Source: Noviherbaspirillum sp. UKPF54 (GTDB lineage: Bacteria; Pseudomonadota; Gammaproteobacteria; Burkholderiales; Burkholderiaceae_D). From it: DNA of 64,000 bases. The first letter of the stretch is position 1; each line of letters starts with the position of its first letter. Made by a program: the position numbers and the translations under genes. The notes under the pieces were generated by a model. That model worked only from the letters and a program-made list of their open reading frames with translations. It did no database searches and was not told where the DNA came from. The stretch lies in the NCBI RefSeq assembly GCF_007874125.1, contig NZ_CP040128.1, positions 4,216,001-4,280,000 on the forward strand, written 5' to 3'. Positions 14,686-24,448 of the stretch are shown one piece after another.

Positions 14686-17607
14686 TCAGTGAAGAAACGG
14701 CGTGATATCGCTCACGTCGATTTGCTCCGGCAACAGATACGCTAGCGCGTATTCACGATATACACCTCCGGTCAGGAAAAGTTCGAACAGATCGGCATCG
14801 ATATGCCGCTCGTCACGCATTCTAGCCATGAGCGCCAGGGTTTCGCTTAACGGCTTGCCGGGCTTGTAGGGGCGGTCGGCGGCGGTGAGCGCTTCGAACA
14901 CGTCGGCGATGGCGACCATGCGCATCGGCAGGCTCATCTGTTCGGCATGCAGGCGGCGCGGATAGCCGCTGCCGTCGAGTTTTTCATGATGACCACCGGC
15001 AATGTCGGGTACGCTGCGCAAATGCGGCGGAAACGGCAGGCGCGACAGCATCATGTAAGTCTGCACCACGTGATCGCCGATCTTGTAACGCTCCTCTTTC
15101 GACAGCGTGCCGCGGCGCACGCACAGGTTGTAGACCTCGCCCTGGTTGTACTTATACGTCGGCATGTTCACCTTGAAGCCCCATGGATTATCGGGCGGCA
15201 TGATGTCTTGCGGCAGGCGCCGGATCAGGTGCCACGGGCGGTCGGCCAGCAGCGGCTCCGTCACCGGCAGTGCCGGCGCGGGCGAGCGCGCCTTGCGCTC
15301 GGCTTCCTGGCGTGAAATGCCGATGCGGTCGTCCAGCGTACGCACCCAAGTGCGCTGCGCGATACGGCGCAGGCGCGCGATCTGCTCGTCGGACATCGAT
15401 TCGCCGCCGACATTGCATTGCGCGACGAAGGCGAAATCCTCGTCCAGCGCGCGCAAAGCTGTCTCCAGATCGCGCGCCAGTGCCGCCTCCCCGTCGTGGC
15501 CCCCTTGCGCCAGTTCTTGCCAGTACGCGATCTGCGCATCGCGCTTCAACACCTCGAAGCGCATGCGCACCTCGTGGATGCGGTCGTACAGCGTCTCCAG
15601 CTTGGTGGCCTTGTCGACCACGTATTCCGGCGTGGTGACCTTGCCGCAATCGTGCAGCCAGGCGCCCAGGTGCAGCGCTTCCCAGGCGTCGTCGTCCATG
15701 CTGAAATGCCGGAAGGGGCCTTCGTCCGTATCGCAGGCCGCCTTTGCCAGCATCTTCGCAATCACCGGCACGCGCTGGCAGTGGCCGCCGGTATAAGGCG
15801 ACTTGGTGTCGATGGCGGTGGCGATCAGCTCGACCAGCGATTGCAGCAGCGCCTTGCGCTTTTCCAGCAGGCGCTGCGCCTCGATCGCGATGGCTGCCGT
15901 GCCCGAGAGGGCGGTGACGAAGCCGATCTTCTCCGCGCTCGGCGGGCCGGACTGGCGCGCCAGAAACAGCGCGAGCAGCCCGATAGCTTCACCCTCGTGA
16001 TTAAACAGCGGCACCACGGCCGACAGCCCTTCGCCTTCAGGCCGCTCCGACACCAGCGGGCCGCGGATATGGATCGCCGCGCCGCACAGCCGGGAAAAGC
16101 GCCCCGGGCCGGCGCCGTCCGGTCCGGCGTCTGCCAGGGAAATTTCGCGCGGCAACCCGGGCGCGGCTCCATGCGACACTGCCAGGGCATAGCTCTCCGG
16201 CACCTCCTCGTTGAGGTAAATCCCGCCGCCGGCCGCATGCAGCGCGCCGGCCGACTCGGCCAGCACCTTTTCCAAGAGCGCCGGTACATGGCGTTCGGAC
16301 GACAGCGACGCGCTCAGGTCGAGGAAGCGGCTGATGGTGCTTTTCATGCTGCCCATCGAAGTCGCCAGCTGGTCGACCTCCCGGATCCAGGAGCGCTCCA
16401 CGGGCCGCCCGAAATCGAAGGCTTGCACTGCGCGCGCATCGTCGGCCAGGCGCTGCAGGGGGCGCGCGATCCACAGGCTGGCGAGCCAGGCGACGGGCGT
16501 GGCCAGGATCAGGATGAAAATCGTCAGCACGGCCTCGTTGCGGCGCACGCGCTCGGCATGGGCCAGCAATTCGGCGCGCGGCGCGGCCATCGCCAGCAGC
16601 AGCGGGTGGCCGGCCACCGCAAAGCGGTCGGCGAAGCCGATCCACGCTTCCTGCCGGTATTCGAATGCCTGCACCTTTCCTTCCTCCGGTTGCCGCAGCA
16701 GCGCCATGAGCACCGTCTGCTTGAGCGCCTTTAACTGCGGCAGCCGCAGCACGCCGTTTTCGACCGTCACGGTGGCGCCGGCGTCCGAATAGGCAAGCAC
16801 GTTTTCATCGGTATCGAGCAGCATCAGTTGCGCCGACGGCGACATTTTCACGCGCACCAGCAAGTCCGTCAGCGCCGCCAGCGTAATGTCGGCGCCCACC
16901 ACGCTGCCGCTGGCGCGGCGCGCCACGGTCATTCCCGGCTCGCGCGTGGAATAGAACACATAGGGATCGGTCACCACCGCCGCCGTGTTCGCCCATGCCT
17001 GCCGGTACCAGGGGCGCACGCGCGGATCGAAATGGTAGCCGGCCTCATCGCGCCGCTCGATCAGGCGCAGTGCGGCGTCGAAGAAGAGGTAGGTACCGAC
17101 CGGTGCCGACACGCGGCTGCGATCGACGTGTTGCACCACGTAGAATGTGCCGATCGGTGCCTGCCACGCGATGCGCTGCGCTTCGGTGCGCAAGGGGCGC
17201 ACCAGGAAGAAGTCGCCGCGCTCGTTGCCGACATACAGCGCCGACAGCGGCGGATGCTGGTTCAGCGCTTCGACCAGGTACGGCAGGTTGTCCAGGCGCT
17301 CTTGCAGCGTGCCGGCACGGGTGACCTGTTGCTGCGACAACAGGTTTACCAGCATCTGCGTCGGCGCGAACAGATTCGACACGGTCAGCCGGGTTGCCTG
17401 GCGCGCCCGCTCGAACAGCACGTTGCCCGTCTTTAACAGCAACTGGGTGTTTTCCGCATAGTTGTACAGGCCGATGCAAAAGCCGGAAATCAGCATCAGG
17501 CCGATGATCAGCACGCCGATATACACGCGGATCGGGAACAGCCGCGCGCCGAGGCGGTGGGCGATCCTGGCGCTGAGCGAACGCCTCTTGGCGGTAGTCC
17601 AATCCAT
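14686..17607 (-). CDS. Membrane sensor HD-GYP phosphodiesterase (dCache-HAMP-GAF-HD-GYP)
   Basis: A 973-residue protein predicted to degrade c-di-GMP in response to external and internal signals. TM1 lies at about 27-49, followed by a periplasmic dCache-like sensor (about 50-345, WYRQAW and DPYVFYSTREPGMTVA), TM2 (about 355-375), HAMP (IARPLQRLADDAR), a GAF domain (about 430-585) and an HD-GYP domain. Catalytic motifs are intact: HxxR in GGHCQRV, HD in LHDCGK (about 652) and HHEKLDGSGYP (about 877). The HD and HHE-GYP motifs are about 225 residues apart, far more than the usual 60-70, because of a helical insertion (about 675-820). The products are pGpG or GMP. Confidence 0.9.
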   Translation of the reverse strand: MDWTTAKRRSLSARIAHRLGARLFPIRVYIGVLIIGLMLISGFCIGLYNYAENTQLLLKTGNVLFERARQATRLTVSNLFAPTQMLVNLLSQQQVTRAGTLQERLDNLPYLVEALNQHPPLSALYVGNERGDFFLVRPLRTEAQRIAWQAPIGTFYVVQHVDRSRVSAPVGTYLFFDAALRLIERRDEAGYHFDPRVRPWYRQAWANTAAVVTDPYVFYSTREPGMTVARRASGSVVGADITLAALTDLLVRVKMSPSAQLMLLDTDENVLAYSDAGATVTVENGVLRLPQLKALKQTVLMALLRQPEEGKVQAFEYRQEAWIGFADRFAVAGHPLLLAMAAPRAELLAHAERVRRNEAVLTIFILILATPVAWLASLWIARPLQRLADDARAVQAFDFGRPVERSWIREVDQLATSMGSMKSTISRFLDLSASLSSERHVPALLEKVLAESAGALHAAGGGIYLNEEVPESYALAVSHGAAPGLPREISLADAGPDGAGPGRFSRLCGAAIHIRGPLVSERPEGEGLSAVVPLFNHEGEAIGLLALFLARQSGPPSAEKIGFVTALSGTAAIAIEAQRLLEKRKALLQSLVELIATAIDTKSPYTGGHCQRVPVIAKMLAKAACDTDEGPFRHFSMDDDAWEALHLGAWLHDCGKVTTPEYVVDKATKLETLYDRIHEVRMRFEVLKRDAQIAYWQELAQGGHDGEAALARDLETALRALDEDFAFVAQCNVGGESMSDEQIARLRRIAQRTWVRTLDDRIGISRQEAERKARSPAPALPVTEPLLADRPWHLIRRLPQDIMPPDNPWGFKVNMPTYKYNQGEVYNLCVRRGTLSKEERYKIGDHVVQTYMMLSRLPFPPHLRSVPDIAGGHHEKLDGSGYPRRLHAEQMSLPMRMVAIADVFEALTAADRPYKPGKPLSETLALMARMRDERHIDADLFELFLTGGVYREYALAYLLPEQIDVSDITPFLH

Positions 17608-17793
17608 CGGCCGATTCCTGCTGGGGAAACAAAAGCGCGAAGCCGGCTTTCTTGCGGCCGGGTGCGCTTTCTTTAGGCTAAGGTTGCCGCGTCAAGTTCG
17701 ATTATTTTGCCGGCAGGATGGACGAGGGGCAATGCAGAGAAGGGGGCGGCCGATGGACGCTTGCCGCGCGCCCCGGCCGTCCCGCTTACACCA

Positions 17794-19272
17794 TCACACC
17801 ATTGGCAGGCGCAGCGTGTCGGTTACGCTGCGAATGATGCGGCGCTTGGCCTTGGTAAACGGCGGGAAGAACAGCTTGACCAGCATCAGCGGCGTCGCGC
17901 GCAGCACGGCGCGCTCGTGCGAAAACGCCATGAAGCCGTAATGGCCGTGCGCGCTGCCGATGCCGGAATTGTTCACGCCGCCGAACGGCAGTTCGCCGTG
18001 CGCGAAGTGCATCACGCAATGGTTTACGCAGGCGCCGCCGGAACTGGTGCGCGCCAGGACTCGGTCGATCTCTTTCTGCCGGCGGCTCCAGATGTACAGC
18101 GCCAGCGGCTTGGGACGGGCATTGATGTCGGCGATCACCGCGTCGAGCTCGCTGTAGCCGAGGATCGGCAGCAGCGGCCCGAAAATCTCTTCTTCCATGA
18201 TGCCTGCATCCATTGGTACGCGGTCGAGCAGGGTAGGCGCGACATAGCATTGCGCCACGTCGACTTCGCCGCCGGCCTGCACGGTCGCGCCGCGCGCGGT
18301 CGCCTCCGACAGCAGGCCCGCCACGCGCTGCGTGTGGCGCTGGTTGACGATGCGCGTGAAGTCCGGGCTGCGCTTTTGCTCGGCGGCGCTCGCGCCGTAG
18401 CGCTGCTGCAGCACCTTGCGGCATTCGGCCATGAAGGCATCCTTCACCGACTCGTGCACGTACACGTAGTCCGGCGCCACGCAGGTTTGCCCGGCGTTGA
18501 GGAACTTGCCCCACATCAGCGTTTCGGCTGCCTGCGCGAGGTCGGCGTGCTCGGTAACGATGGTGGGCGACTTGCCGCCGAGTTCGAGCGTCACGCTGGT
18601 CAGGTGTTTGGCCGCCGCCGCCATCACGACCTTGCCGATGGCAGGCGAGCCGGTAAAGAAGATATGGTCGAACGGCAGCGCCAGCAGCGCCTGCGAGGTG
18701 GCAGGCCCGCCCTCGAACAGCGCCACTTCCGAGGTCGGGAAGACCTCGGCGAGGATGCGTGCCATCAGCGCGGATACTGCCGGCGTCATTTCCGATGGTT
18801 TTACGATGACGGTATTGCCGGCGGCCAGCGCCGACACTAGCGGGCCGAAGCACAGCGAAAGCGGATAGTTCCACGGGGCGATGATCAATACCCGTCCGCG
18901 CGGCTGGTGCTGCACCCAGGCGGAGGTGCCGAGCATGGTGGAGGTCGGCCAGACGCGCCTGGGCTTCATCCAGCGCTTGACGCGGCCGATGGCGTGCCGC
19001 ATTTCGTCCATCACCGGCAGCAGTTCGGACGCCTCGACCTCGGACGGCGACTTGCGGTAATCCTGCATGAACGCTTCATAAAATTGCTCGCGCCGCGCCA
19101 GCATGGCATCGCGCAATTTCTTGATGCGCGCAATGCGTTCGGCGGCGGTGGACTCGCGCCAGCGCAGCGCAGTTTCCAGCTGGCTGTCGAACACCGCTCC
19201 GATCTGCGCGGGATTGCTTTCCTCCAGGGACGAAACAGGGACAAGGGGCTGGCTGGAGAGGTTCATGCTCAT
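17794..19272 (-). CDS. Aldehyde dehydrogenase (coniferyl aldehyde dehydrogenase-like)
   Basis: A 492-residue NAD(P)-dependent aldehyde dehydrogenase. Visible motifs are the active-site stretch PWNYPLSL, the cofactor loop FTGSPAIGK, the general base in LELGGKSP and the nucleophilic Cys in NAGQTCVAPDYV. The N-terminal region (MDEMRHAIGRVKRWMKPRRV) and the C-terminal HGELPFGGVNNSGIG match the coniferyl/fatty aldehyde branch, whose members often have a hydrophobic C-terminus, as here (LVKLFFPPF). It probably oxidises aromatic or long-chain aldehydes to acids. It is a single gene with 186 and 273 bp gaps on either side. The exact substrate is uncertain. Confidence 0.9.
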   Translation of the reverse strand: MSMNLSSQPLVPVSSLEESNPAQIGAVFDSQLETALRWRESTAAERIARIKKLRDAMLARREQFYEAFMQDYRKSPSEVEASELLPVMDEMRHAIGRVKRWMKPRRVWPTSTMLGTSAWVQHQPRGRVLIIAPWNYPLSLCFGPLVSALAAGNTVIVKPSEMTPAVSALMARILAEVFPTSEVALFEGGPATSQALLALPFDHIFFTGSPAIGKVVMAAAAKHLTSVTLELGGKSPTIVTEHADLAQAAETLMWGKFLNAGQTCVAPDYVYVHESVKDAFMAECRKVLQQRYGASAAEQKRSPDFTRIVNQRHTQRVAGLLSEATARGATVQAGGEVDVAQCYVAPTLLDRVPMDAGIMEEEIFGPLLPILGYSELDAVIADINARPKPLALYIWSRRQKEIDRVLARTSSGGACVNHCVMHFAHGELPFGGVNNSGIGSAHGHYGFMAFSHERAVLRATPLMLVKLFFPPFTKAKRRIIRSVTDTLRLPMV

Positions 19273-19545
19273 CGTCGTGCTCCATAAGGAAATGGGGCTG
19301 CTTATCGCTAAAACTGCGCTAGCCCGTTCGGGAAGGAGGTTGCGCTACGTTCGTATCGTACGACTCTTCCATGCTGCCGACGCGCGCGGCTTGCGATTTC
19401 TCAAGCGGGCAATCGCGCAATACGGCTGCAAATTTGCTGGACCGCCACGGCAGCGGGAATGCAGCACGGGACGGCCAAGAATAGGATGGTAATCAGCGCA
19501 ATGTCGTCACGCAACAGATCAACATTGACCCGGGAAGCCGCGCCG

Positions 19546-21291
19546 TTACGGCGCGGCCTCTCCTTCCAGCTCCGCGATATGCCGTTCGCGTTCGCGCTGG
19601 ACCAGGTGGGCGGCCGCGCCTTCGGACACGCCCAGCGTCTGCAGCACGAAAGACGACAATTGCAGGCTCGATTCCAGCGTTTCCGGGATGACGACGGTGG
19701 CGCCGGCCTGCTTCAAGGCGCGCGCATGCTTTTCGTCGCGCGAGCGGGCGAAGATCTGCACGTGCGGCAGCTCGCGCCGGATGCCGCGCACCGCGTTGAG
19801 CGCGGAGGCGGGATGGTCCATGGTCAGCACGATCGCCGGCGCCAGGTCGGCATGCGCCTTGCGCAGCAGTTCGGCGCGCGCCGCGTCGCCGAAATAAATC
19901 GGAAAGCCCGCCGCGCGCAGGCGCGCCACCAGCCGCGCGTCGTTTTCGAAAGCGATGTACGGGATCTTCTGCGCGCTCAGCAGCTGCGCCAGCATCTGGC
20001 CGACGCGGCCGAAGCCGGCGATGATGACGCGTCCGCCGGCCGCTTCGAGCACGGCCTCGCCGAACGCCTGCTCATGGTGGCGCTGTTCCCAGCGCTCGCC
20101 GATGGCGCGCCCGACGCGCGCGGCCAGCGGCGTGAGGAACATGCTCAGGCTGACCACCAGCATGATGAACTGCCCGATCGGCGGCGCCACCAGGTGGGTG
20201 GTCATGGCATAGCCGACCACGATGAACGCGAATTCGCCGCCCTGCCCCAGCAGCAGGCCGCCTTCGAAGGCGCGCGCCCAGGAAAAGCCGCCGATGCGAA
20301 ACAACACGGCTAGCACGCATGCCTTGATGGTGAACAGGCCAATCACCGACAGCGGAAGCCATAGTGGCGACGCGATCACTTCGCGCACGTCGATGGCCAT
20401 GCCGACCGACATGAAGAACAGGCCCATCAGCAGGCCGCGGAACGGCTCGATCGTGATTTCGACCTCGTGCTTGAATTCGGTCTCGGCCAGCAGCAGCCCG
20501 GCCAGGAAGGCGCCCAGCGCCATCGACAGGCCGGCCGAGGCGGTCAGGCTGGCGATGCCTAGCGTGCTCAGCAGCGTGAGCGCCATGAACACGTCCGGCT
20601 GGCGCTGCCGGGCGAAGGAGCGGAACAGCGGGCGGATCACGCGTCGGCCGATCAGGTAGATGAGCACGATGGCGCCGATCGACTTGGCCACGGTGACGGT
20701 CACCAGGGCAGCCAGGCCTTCGCTTTGCCCGCTCGTGAGCACGCCGATCAGGATCAACAGCGGCACCACCGCCAGGTCCTGCATCATCAGGATCGAAAAG
20801 CCGGCCTGGCCCAGCGGCGAATTCATCGAGCGCTGCTCCGCCATCAGTTGCATCACGACCGCTGTGGACGACAGCGACAGCACGAAGCCGAGCACCAGCG
20901 CCGCTTCCAGCGAATTGCCGAAGAAATAGGCGAGGCAGCCGATGATGACGGCGGACAGGCACACCTGGGCGGTGCCGGCGCCGAAGACCCAGCGGCGCAG
21001 CGCCCACAGGCGCTCGGCCGACAGTTCCAGGCCGATCATGAACATCAGGAACAGCACGCCCAGTTCGGCCAGCGCCTCCACGCCTTCCACGCGCGACACC
21101 GTGAGATAGCCGAGCCACGGCACCGCGTGCGCCCACAGGCCGAGCCCGAACGGGCCGAGCAGTGCGCCCACCGCCAGAAAGCCCAGCACCTGGTTGACGC
21201 GCCAGCGCTGCAACAGAGGAATGAGGATGCCCGCGAGGGCAAGAAACAGAAGCGTTTCGCGCAAATAGGGTAGGGCGTGTTGTTCTTGCAC
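19546..21291 (-). CDS. CPA2-family cation/proton antiporter with TrkA-N domain (KefB/YbaL-like)
   Basis: A 581-residue inner-membrane protein. About twelve transmembrane helices (residues 10-385) form the Na+/H+-exchanger fold, with LGFLAVGALLGP and ELGVLFLMFMIGLELS typical. A cytosolic RCK/TrkA-N domain follows (about 400-545), with the dinucleotide site IAGFGRVGQ and EIFARSRDE-like strand ends. It likely exports K+ or Na+ in exchange for protons under control of NAD(H) or glutathione adducts. The protein ends just after the RCK domain and has no TrkA-C domain. The stop codon lies in the loop of a GCCGCGCCG hairpin with no U run. It is transcribed alone. Confidence 0.9.
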   Translation of the reverse strand: MQEQHALPYLRETLLFLALAGILIPLLQRWRVNQVLGFLAVGALLGPFGLGLWAHAVPWLGYLTVSRVEGVEALAELGVLFLMFMIGLELSAERLWALRRWVFGAGTAQVCLSAVIIGCLAYFFGNSLEAALVLGFVLSLSSTAVVMQLMAEQRSMNSPLGQAGFSILMMQDLAVVPLLILIGVLTSGQSEGLAALVTVTVAKSIGAIVLIYLIGRRVIRPLFRSFARQRQPDVFMALTLLSTLGIASLTASAGLSMALGAFLAGLLLAETEFKHEVEITIEPFRGLLMGLFFMSVGMAIDVREVIASPLWLPLSVIGLFTIKACVLAVLFRIGGFSWARAFEGGLLLGQGGEFAFIVVGYAMTTHLVAPPIGQFIMLVVSLSMFLTPLAARVGRAIGERWEQRHHEQAFGEAVLEAAGGRVIIAGFGRVGQMLAQLLSAQKIPYIAFENDARLVARLRAAGFPIYFGDAARAELLRKAHADLAPAIVLTMDHPASALNAVRGIRRELPHVQIFARSRDEKHARALKQAGATVVIPETLESSLQLSSFVLQTLGVSEGAAAHLVQRERERHIAELEGEAAP

Positions 21292-21408
21292 GGTTGACCG
21301 ACGAATGAGTGAGCCGCTGCGCCGGGCGTGGCCGGCGCAGTCCGACGTGCATTTTATAACGCCGATTCCGCCGTGCGCGCCGTGCTTGATGCAGGATAAG
21401 AAGCGTTT

Positions 21409-22233
21409 TCAGTGCGAATTGGGGCGGGGGATTGCCTCGGTCCAGATCGCGATGTCGCGTTCGGACATGTTGCCGAGCGGCGTGGCGCGCCCGTCCCGTA
21501 AGCCATCCTGCCCGACATCGTTGAGGTACTGCTCGCGCGACAGCAGCGTGCCCAGGCAGATGGCGTGCTGCGGTGCGGCACTGTGGGTTTCGCGGCGCAG
21601 GCGCTCGATCAGCTCATCCATGATCGCCGCCGGCACCAGCGCGCGCTGCGCCGGGTAGACGAAGCCGAACAGCGTCAGGTGCACCAGCAGGATGCGCCAG
21701 TGCGGCTCGAAGCGGCGGAACAGGCGCTGCCAGTCGAGCTGGTCTGCGCGCGCGCGCAGCAGGTGCAGGATGTCGGCGCCGTCGAAACGCTCGCGCTCCA
21801 TGATGAAGGCCTTGGACCAGATCATTTCCTCGGCCGGGCAGATCCGGGTCGGCAGGCCCAGCACCTCGTCGTCGCTGGCATGCTCGAACCACGCGTCGTC
21901 GACTTCCGCGATGGCGTTGCCCGAGCTGAAGATCAGGTCGATATACACGCCGTTGGCGCGTACCTTTGCCAGCCAGTGGGGAAACGTCAGCTCGGTGTCG
22001 TAGCCGGCCTGGCGCAGCGCTGCGCTCACCGCCGCCAAATCGCTGCGGCGAATGAAGATGTCCAGATCCCGGGTATGGCGGTTGACCCCGGTATAGCGAT
22101 GCAGCGCGTAAGCGCCGCCGACCAGGAACGGGACTGTCGACGCATTCAGCGTTTCGAGCACGTGCCGGTAAAACACTGCCGTATCGGCGCCGGGTTCGTC
22201 ACCGGGCCGTGATTGCGAGATGGCGCTTTCCAT
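21409..22233 (-). CDS. Nucleotidyltransferase-fold protein of unknown target
   Basis: A 274-residue protein with the minimal nucleotidyltransferase signature. FLVGGAYALHRYTG (Gly39-Gly40) is followed by RDLDIFI with Asp56 and Asp58. A third acidic residue, in YIDLIF near residue 98, completes the metal site. The C-terminal helical half (about 150-270) shows no known domain. Such proteins transfer NMP to RNA, proteins or small molecules, and some belong to toxin-antitoxin or tRNA-modifying systems. Here the partner is unknown. It is transcribed divergently from a metallophosphoesterase at 22385, which could reverse its reaction. Only a weak G-rich ribosome site precedes the ATG. Confidence 0.75.
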   Translation of the reverse strand: MESAISQSRPGDEPGADTAVFYRHVLETLNASTVPFLVGGAYALHRYTGVNRHTRDLDIFIRRSDLAAVSAALRQAGYDTELTFPHWLAKVRANGVYIDLIFSSGNAIAEVDDAWFEHASDDEVLGLPTRICPAEEMIWSKAFIMERERFDGADILHLLRARADQLDWQRLFRRFEPHWRILLVHLTLFGFVYPAQRALVPAAIMDELIERLRRETHSAAPQHAICLGTLLSREQYLNDVGQDGLRDGRATPLGNMSERDIAIWTEAIPRPNSH

Positions 22234-22384
22234 ATCGAGCCCCCAGGAACATGACAGAAAGAATCAGCAAAACTTATGCCACGCAGTCACGGTCTTTAGA
22301 GGGGACGGATCAGGCCGCCGGCTCCGATCCGGCACACCCTCTGGGCGGTTCCTGGCGAAGTATTTTCCGGACGAGGAGCATATC

Positions 22385-23137
22385 GTGATTTCACAAGAAT
22401 CCATTCGTTTTGCAGCCGTGGGCGACTTGCATTGCAGGAAGGAATCGGCAGGTAGCCTGCGCAACCTGTTTGCCCAGGCCGCCGAGGCAGCCGACGCGCT
22501 GTTGCTGTGCGGTGACTTGACCGACTACGGTTTGCCCGAGGAAACGCACGTGCTGGTCGAAGAAATGGCGGCGGCCAGGATCCCGATCGTCGCCGTGCTG
22601 GGCAATCACGATTTCGAGTCCGGCAGGCAGGAAGAGGTGCAGCGCATCCTGATCGAGGCCGGGGTGCGCGTGCTCGATGGCGAGGCCTGCGAAATCCATG
22701 GCGTGGGCATCGTCGGCGTCAAGGGTTTCGCCGGCGGCTACGGGCGTGGCACGCTCGGGCCGTGGGGGGAAAATTCGATCAAGCAGTTCGTCAACGAAGC
22801 GCTGCACGAAGCGCTGAAGCTGGAATCGGCGCTGGCCAAGCTGCGCACCAGCCAGCGCATCGCGATGCTGCACTATTCGCCGATCGAGGCGACGGTCAAG
22901 GGCGAGCCGGTGGAAATTTACGCCTTCCTCGGCACCAGCCGGCTGGAGGAGCCGCTGATCCGCTACCCCGTCAACGCCGTCTTCCACGGCCATGCCCACC
23001 GCGGCAGTCCGGAGGGTAAAACAGTCAACAACATTCCCGTCTATAACGTCGCCAAGCCTCTGCTGCAGCGCAGCTTTCCCGACCGTCCGCCGTTCCGGAT
23101 TATAGAAATTCCAAAAACCGAGGCCGGCAGCGTGTAA
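22385..23137 (+). CDS. Calcineurin-like metallophosphoesterase
   Basis: A 250-residue cytosolic phosphoesterase. All five metal-binding blocks are seen: GDLHC, LCGDLTDYG, LGNHDFE, MLHYSP and FHGHAHRG. The GTG at 22385 is taken as the start because GAGGAG lies six bases before it. Upstream in-frame codons give a low-complexity, unrelated extension. Substrates may be phosphodiesters of nucleotides or nucleic acids. The gene faces the nucleotidyltransferase-like gene across 151 bp, so the two could share a promoter region. It is convergent with the next diguanylate cyclase. Confidence 0.85.
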   Translation: MISQESIRFAAVGDLHCRKESAGSLRNLFAQAAEAADALLLCGDLTDYGLPEETHVLVEEMAAARIPIVAVLGNHDFESGRQEEVQRILIEAGVRVLDGEACEIHGVGIVGVKGFAGGYGRGTLGPWGENSIKQFVNEALHEALKLESALAKLRTSQRIAMLHYSPIEATVKGEPVEIYAFLGTSRLEEPLIRYPVNAVFHGHAHRGSPEGKTVNNIPVYNVAKPLLQRSFPDRPPFRIIEIPKTEAGSV

Positions 23138-23171
23138 GTTTGACCGGCCAAGGGCGATAGAACTCCGTTCG

Positions 23172-24266
23172 CTAGATCTCGGCCGCGGCGCTCGCGCGGG
23201 AACTGCGGAAGCGGTTTTTCCCGGCGCGCTTGGCCTGGTACATCAGGCGGTCGGTTTCTTCCATGATGGCCGAGGAAGTGATAAAGCGCTCGTCCGGCAA
23301 CAGGCAGATACCGATGCTCGCGCCCAGCCGCAATTCAGGGGCGCCGGGCACGCGGATGGCGGCGATGGCCTCGACCAGTTCCTGCGCCAGCTGCTCCACC
23401 TCCTCGTGCGAAGCGGTATCGACCAGCGCGATACCGAATTCGTCGCCGCCGATGCGCGCCGCGCGGTCGCCGTTCGACAGGTAGCGCATCAGGCGCATGC
23501 CGATTTCCTTCAGCGCCGCGTCGCCCGCGCTGTGTCCGCAGGTATCGTTGATGGCCTTGAACCCGTCCAGGTCGAGCAGCATCACCGCGCCGCGGATCGA
23601 CTTGCTCCCGACATCGGCCAGCAGGCTCTCCAGCGCCACGAAGAAGCCCGAGCGGTTCAGCAAGCCGGTCAGGGAATCGGTCCTGGAGGCGAATTCGTAC
23701 TGGGCCGCGCGCAGCTTGAGTTCGCGCTTGTCGCGCGCAATCTGGGCCGACAGCAGATGGGCATACCACGGCAGGATCAGCACCGACAGCACCAATCCTT
23801 CGGCCACCAGCGGCAGCTTGTGCCAGAAGGGCGAAAGCCACGTCGCGAGCGACAGGAAGCAGGCGCCGGAAAGCGCGGAAAGGCGCGCAAAAGAAGGGCC
23901 GTTGCGCAGCCCGTTGCCGATGGCCATGAGCACCGGCGCCCACATTACCGGCGCCAGTGCGGCGCCGCCCAGGTACAACGCCAGCGCAAACAGCGCCTGG
24001 TCGAGCAGGATCGAAGCGATGCGGCGCGCCTTGAACGTAAACAGCGAAGCGCCGACGACGCCCAGCCAAGCCAGCCCGAAAGCATTGAAGGCCGCCAGGG
24101 CGAGCGCCGTGCCACGGATATCCTCGATCTGGCCCAGCGCATGCGCAAGCACCATGAACGCCGAAAAAATCACGCCGCAGATCAGGCGAAAGCGCGCATG
24201 GCCCATCTCGTTGCCGAGATTCAGCCTCGGCTTGCGCGTGATTGCCTTTCTCAACAAAACCTTCAT
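23172..24266 (-). CDS. Membrane-bound diguanylate cyclase (GGDEF), no I-site
   Basis: A 364-residue protein. About six transmembrane helices (residues 28-175) form an unclassified membrane sensor, followed by a linker helix and a GGDEF domain (about 195-355). The active loop is intact (RIGGDEF), as are LLDLDGFKAINDTCGHSAGD and ASIGI. It should make c-di-GMP from two GTP. The inhibitory RxxD I-site is absent (SNGD in its place), so product inhibition may be weak. The gene is convergent with the metallophosphoesterase, and its start has no strong ribosome site. Confidence 0.9.
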   Translation of the reverse strand: MKVLLRKAITRKPRLNLGNEMGHARFRLICGVIFSAFMVLAHALGQIEDIRGTALALAAFNAFGLAWLGVVGASLFTFKARRIASILLDQALFALALYLGGAALAPVMWAPVLMAIGNGLRNGPSFARLSALSGACFLSLATWLSPFWHKLPLVAEGLVLSVLILPWYAHLLSAQIARDKRELKLRAAQYEFASRTDSLTGLLNRSGFFVALESLLADVGSKSIRGAVMLLDLDGFKAINDTCGHSAGDAALKEIGMRLMRYLSNGDRAARIGGDEFGIALVDTASHEEVEQLAQELVEAIAAIRVPGAPELRLGASIGICLLPDERFITSSAIMEETDRLMYQAKRAGKNRFRSSRASAAAEI

Positions 24267-24448
24267 GAATGCTGCCTTATGCAGAGAAGCGCCTTGTCAA
24301 CCGGATCGACTGCCGGCCATGGCCGGCGGTGCCGACGTGCCTGAAAACGGAGGAAACTAAAAGTAGTTTCTTCAGAGAAATTTATTGTAACCGTTGCCAC
24401 TCCGAAATGGAACAAGCGTTCGTTTTGCGGCGCACATCATGCCGGCGG

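Noticed and set aside
19539..19559. GCCGCGCCG-TTA-CGGCGCGGC hairpin at the end of the antiporter gene
   Set aside because: It encloses the stop codon and has no U run, so it is not called as a terminator.
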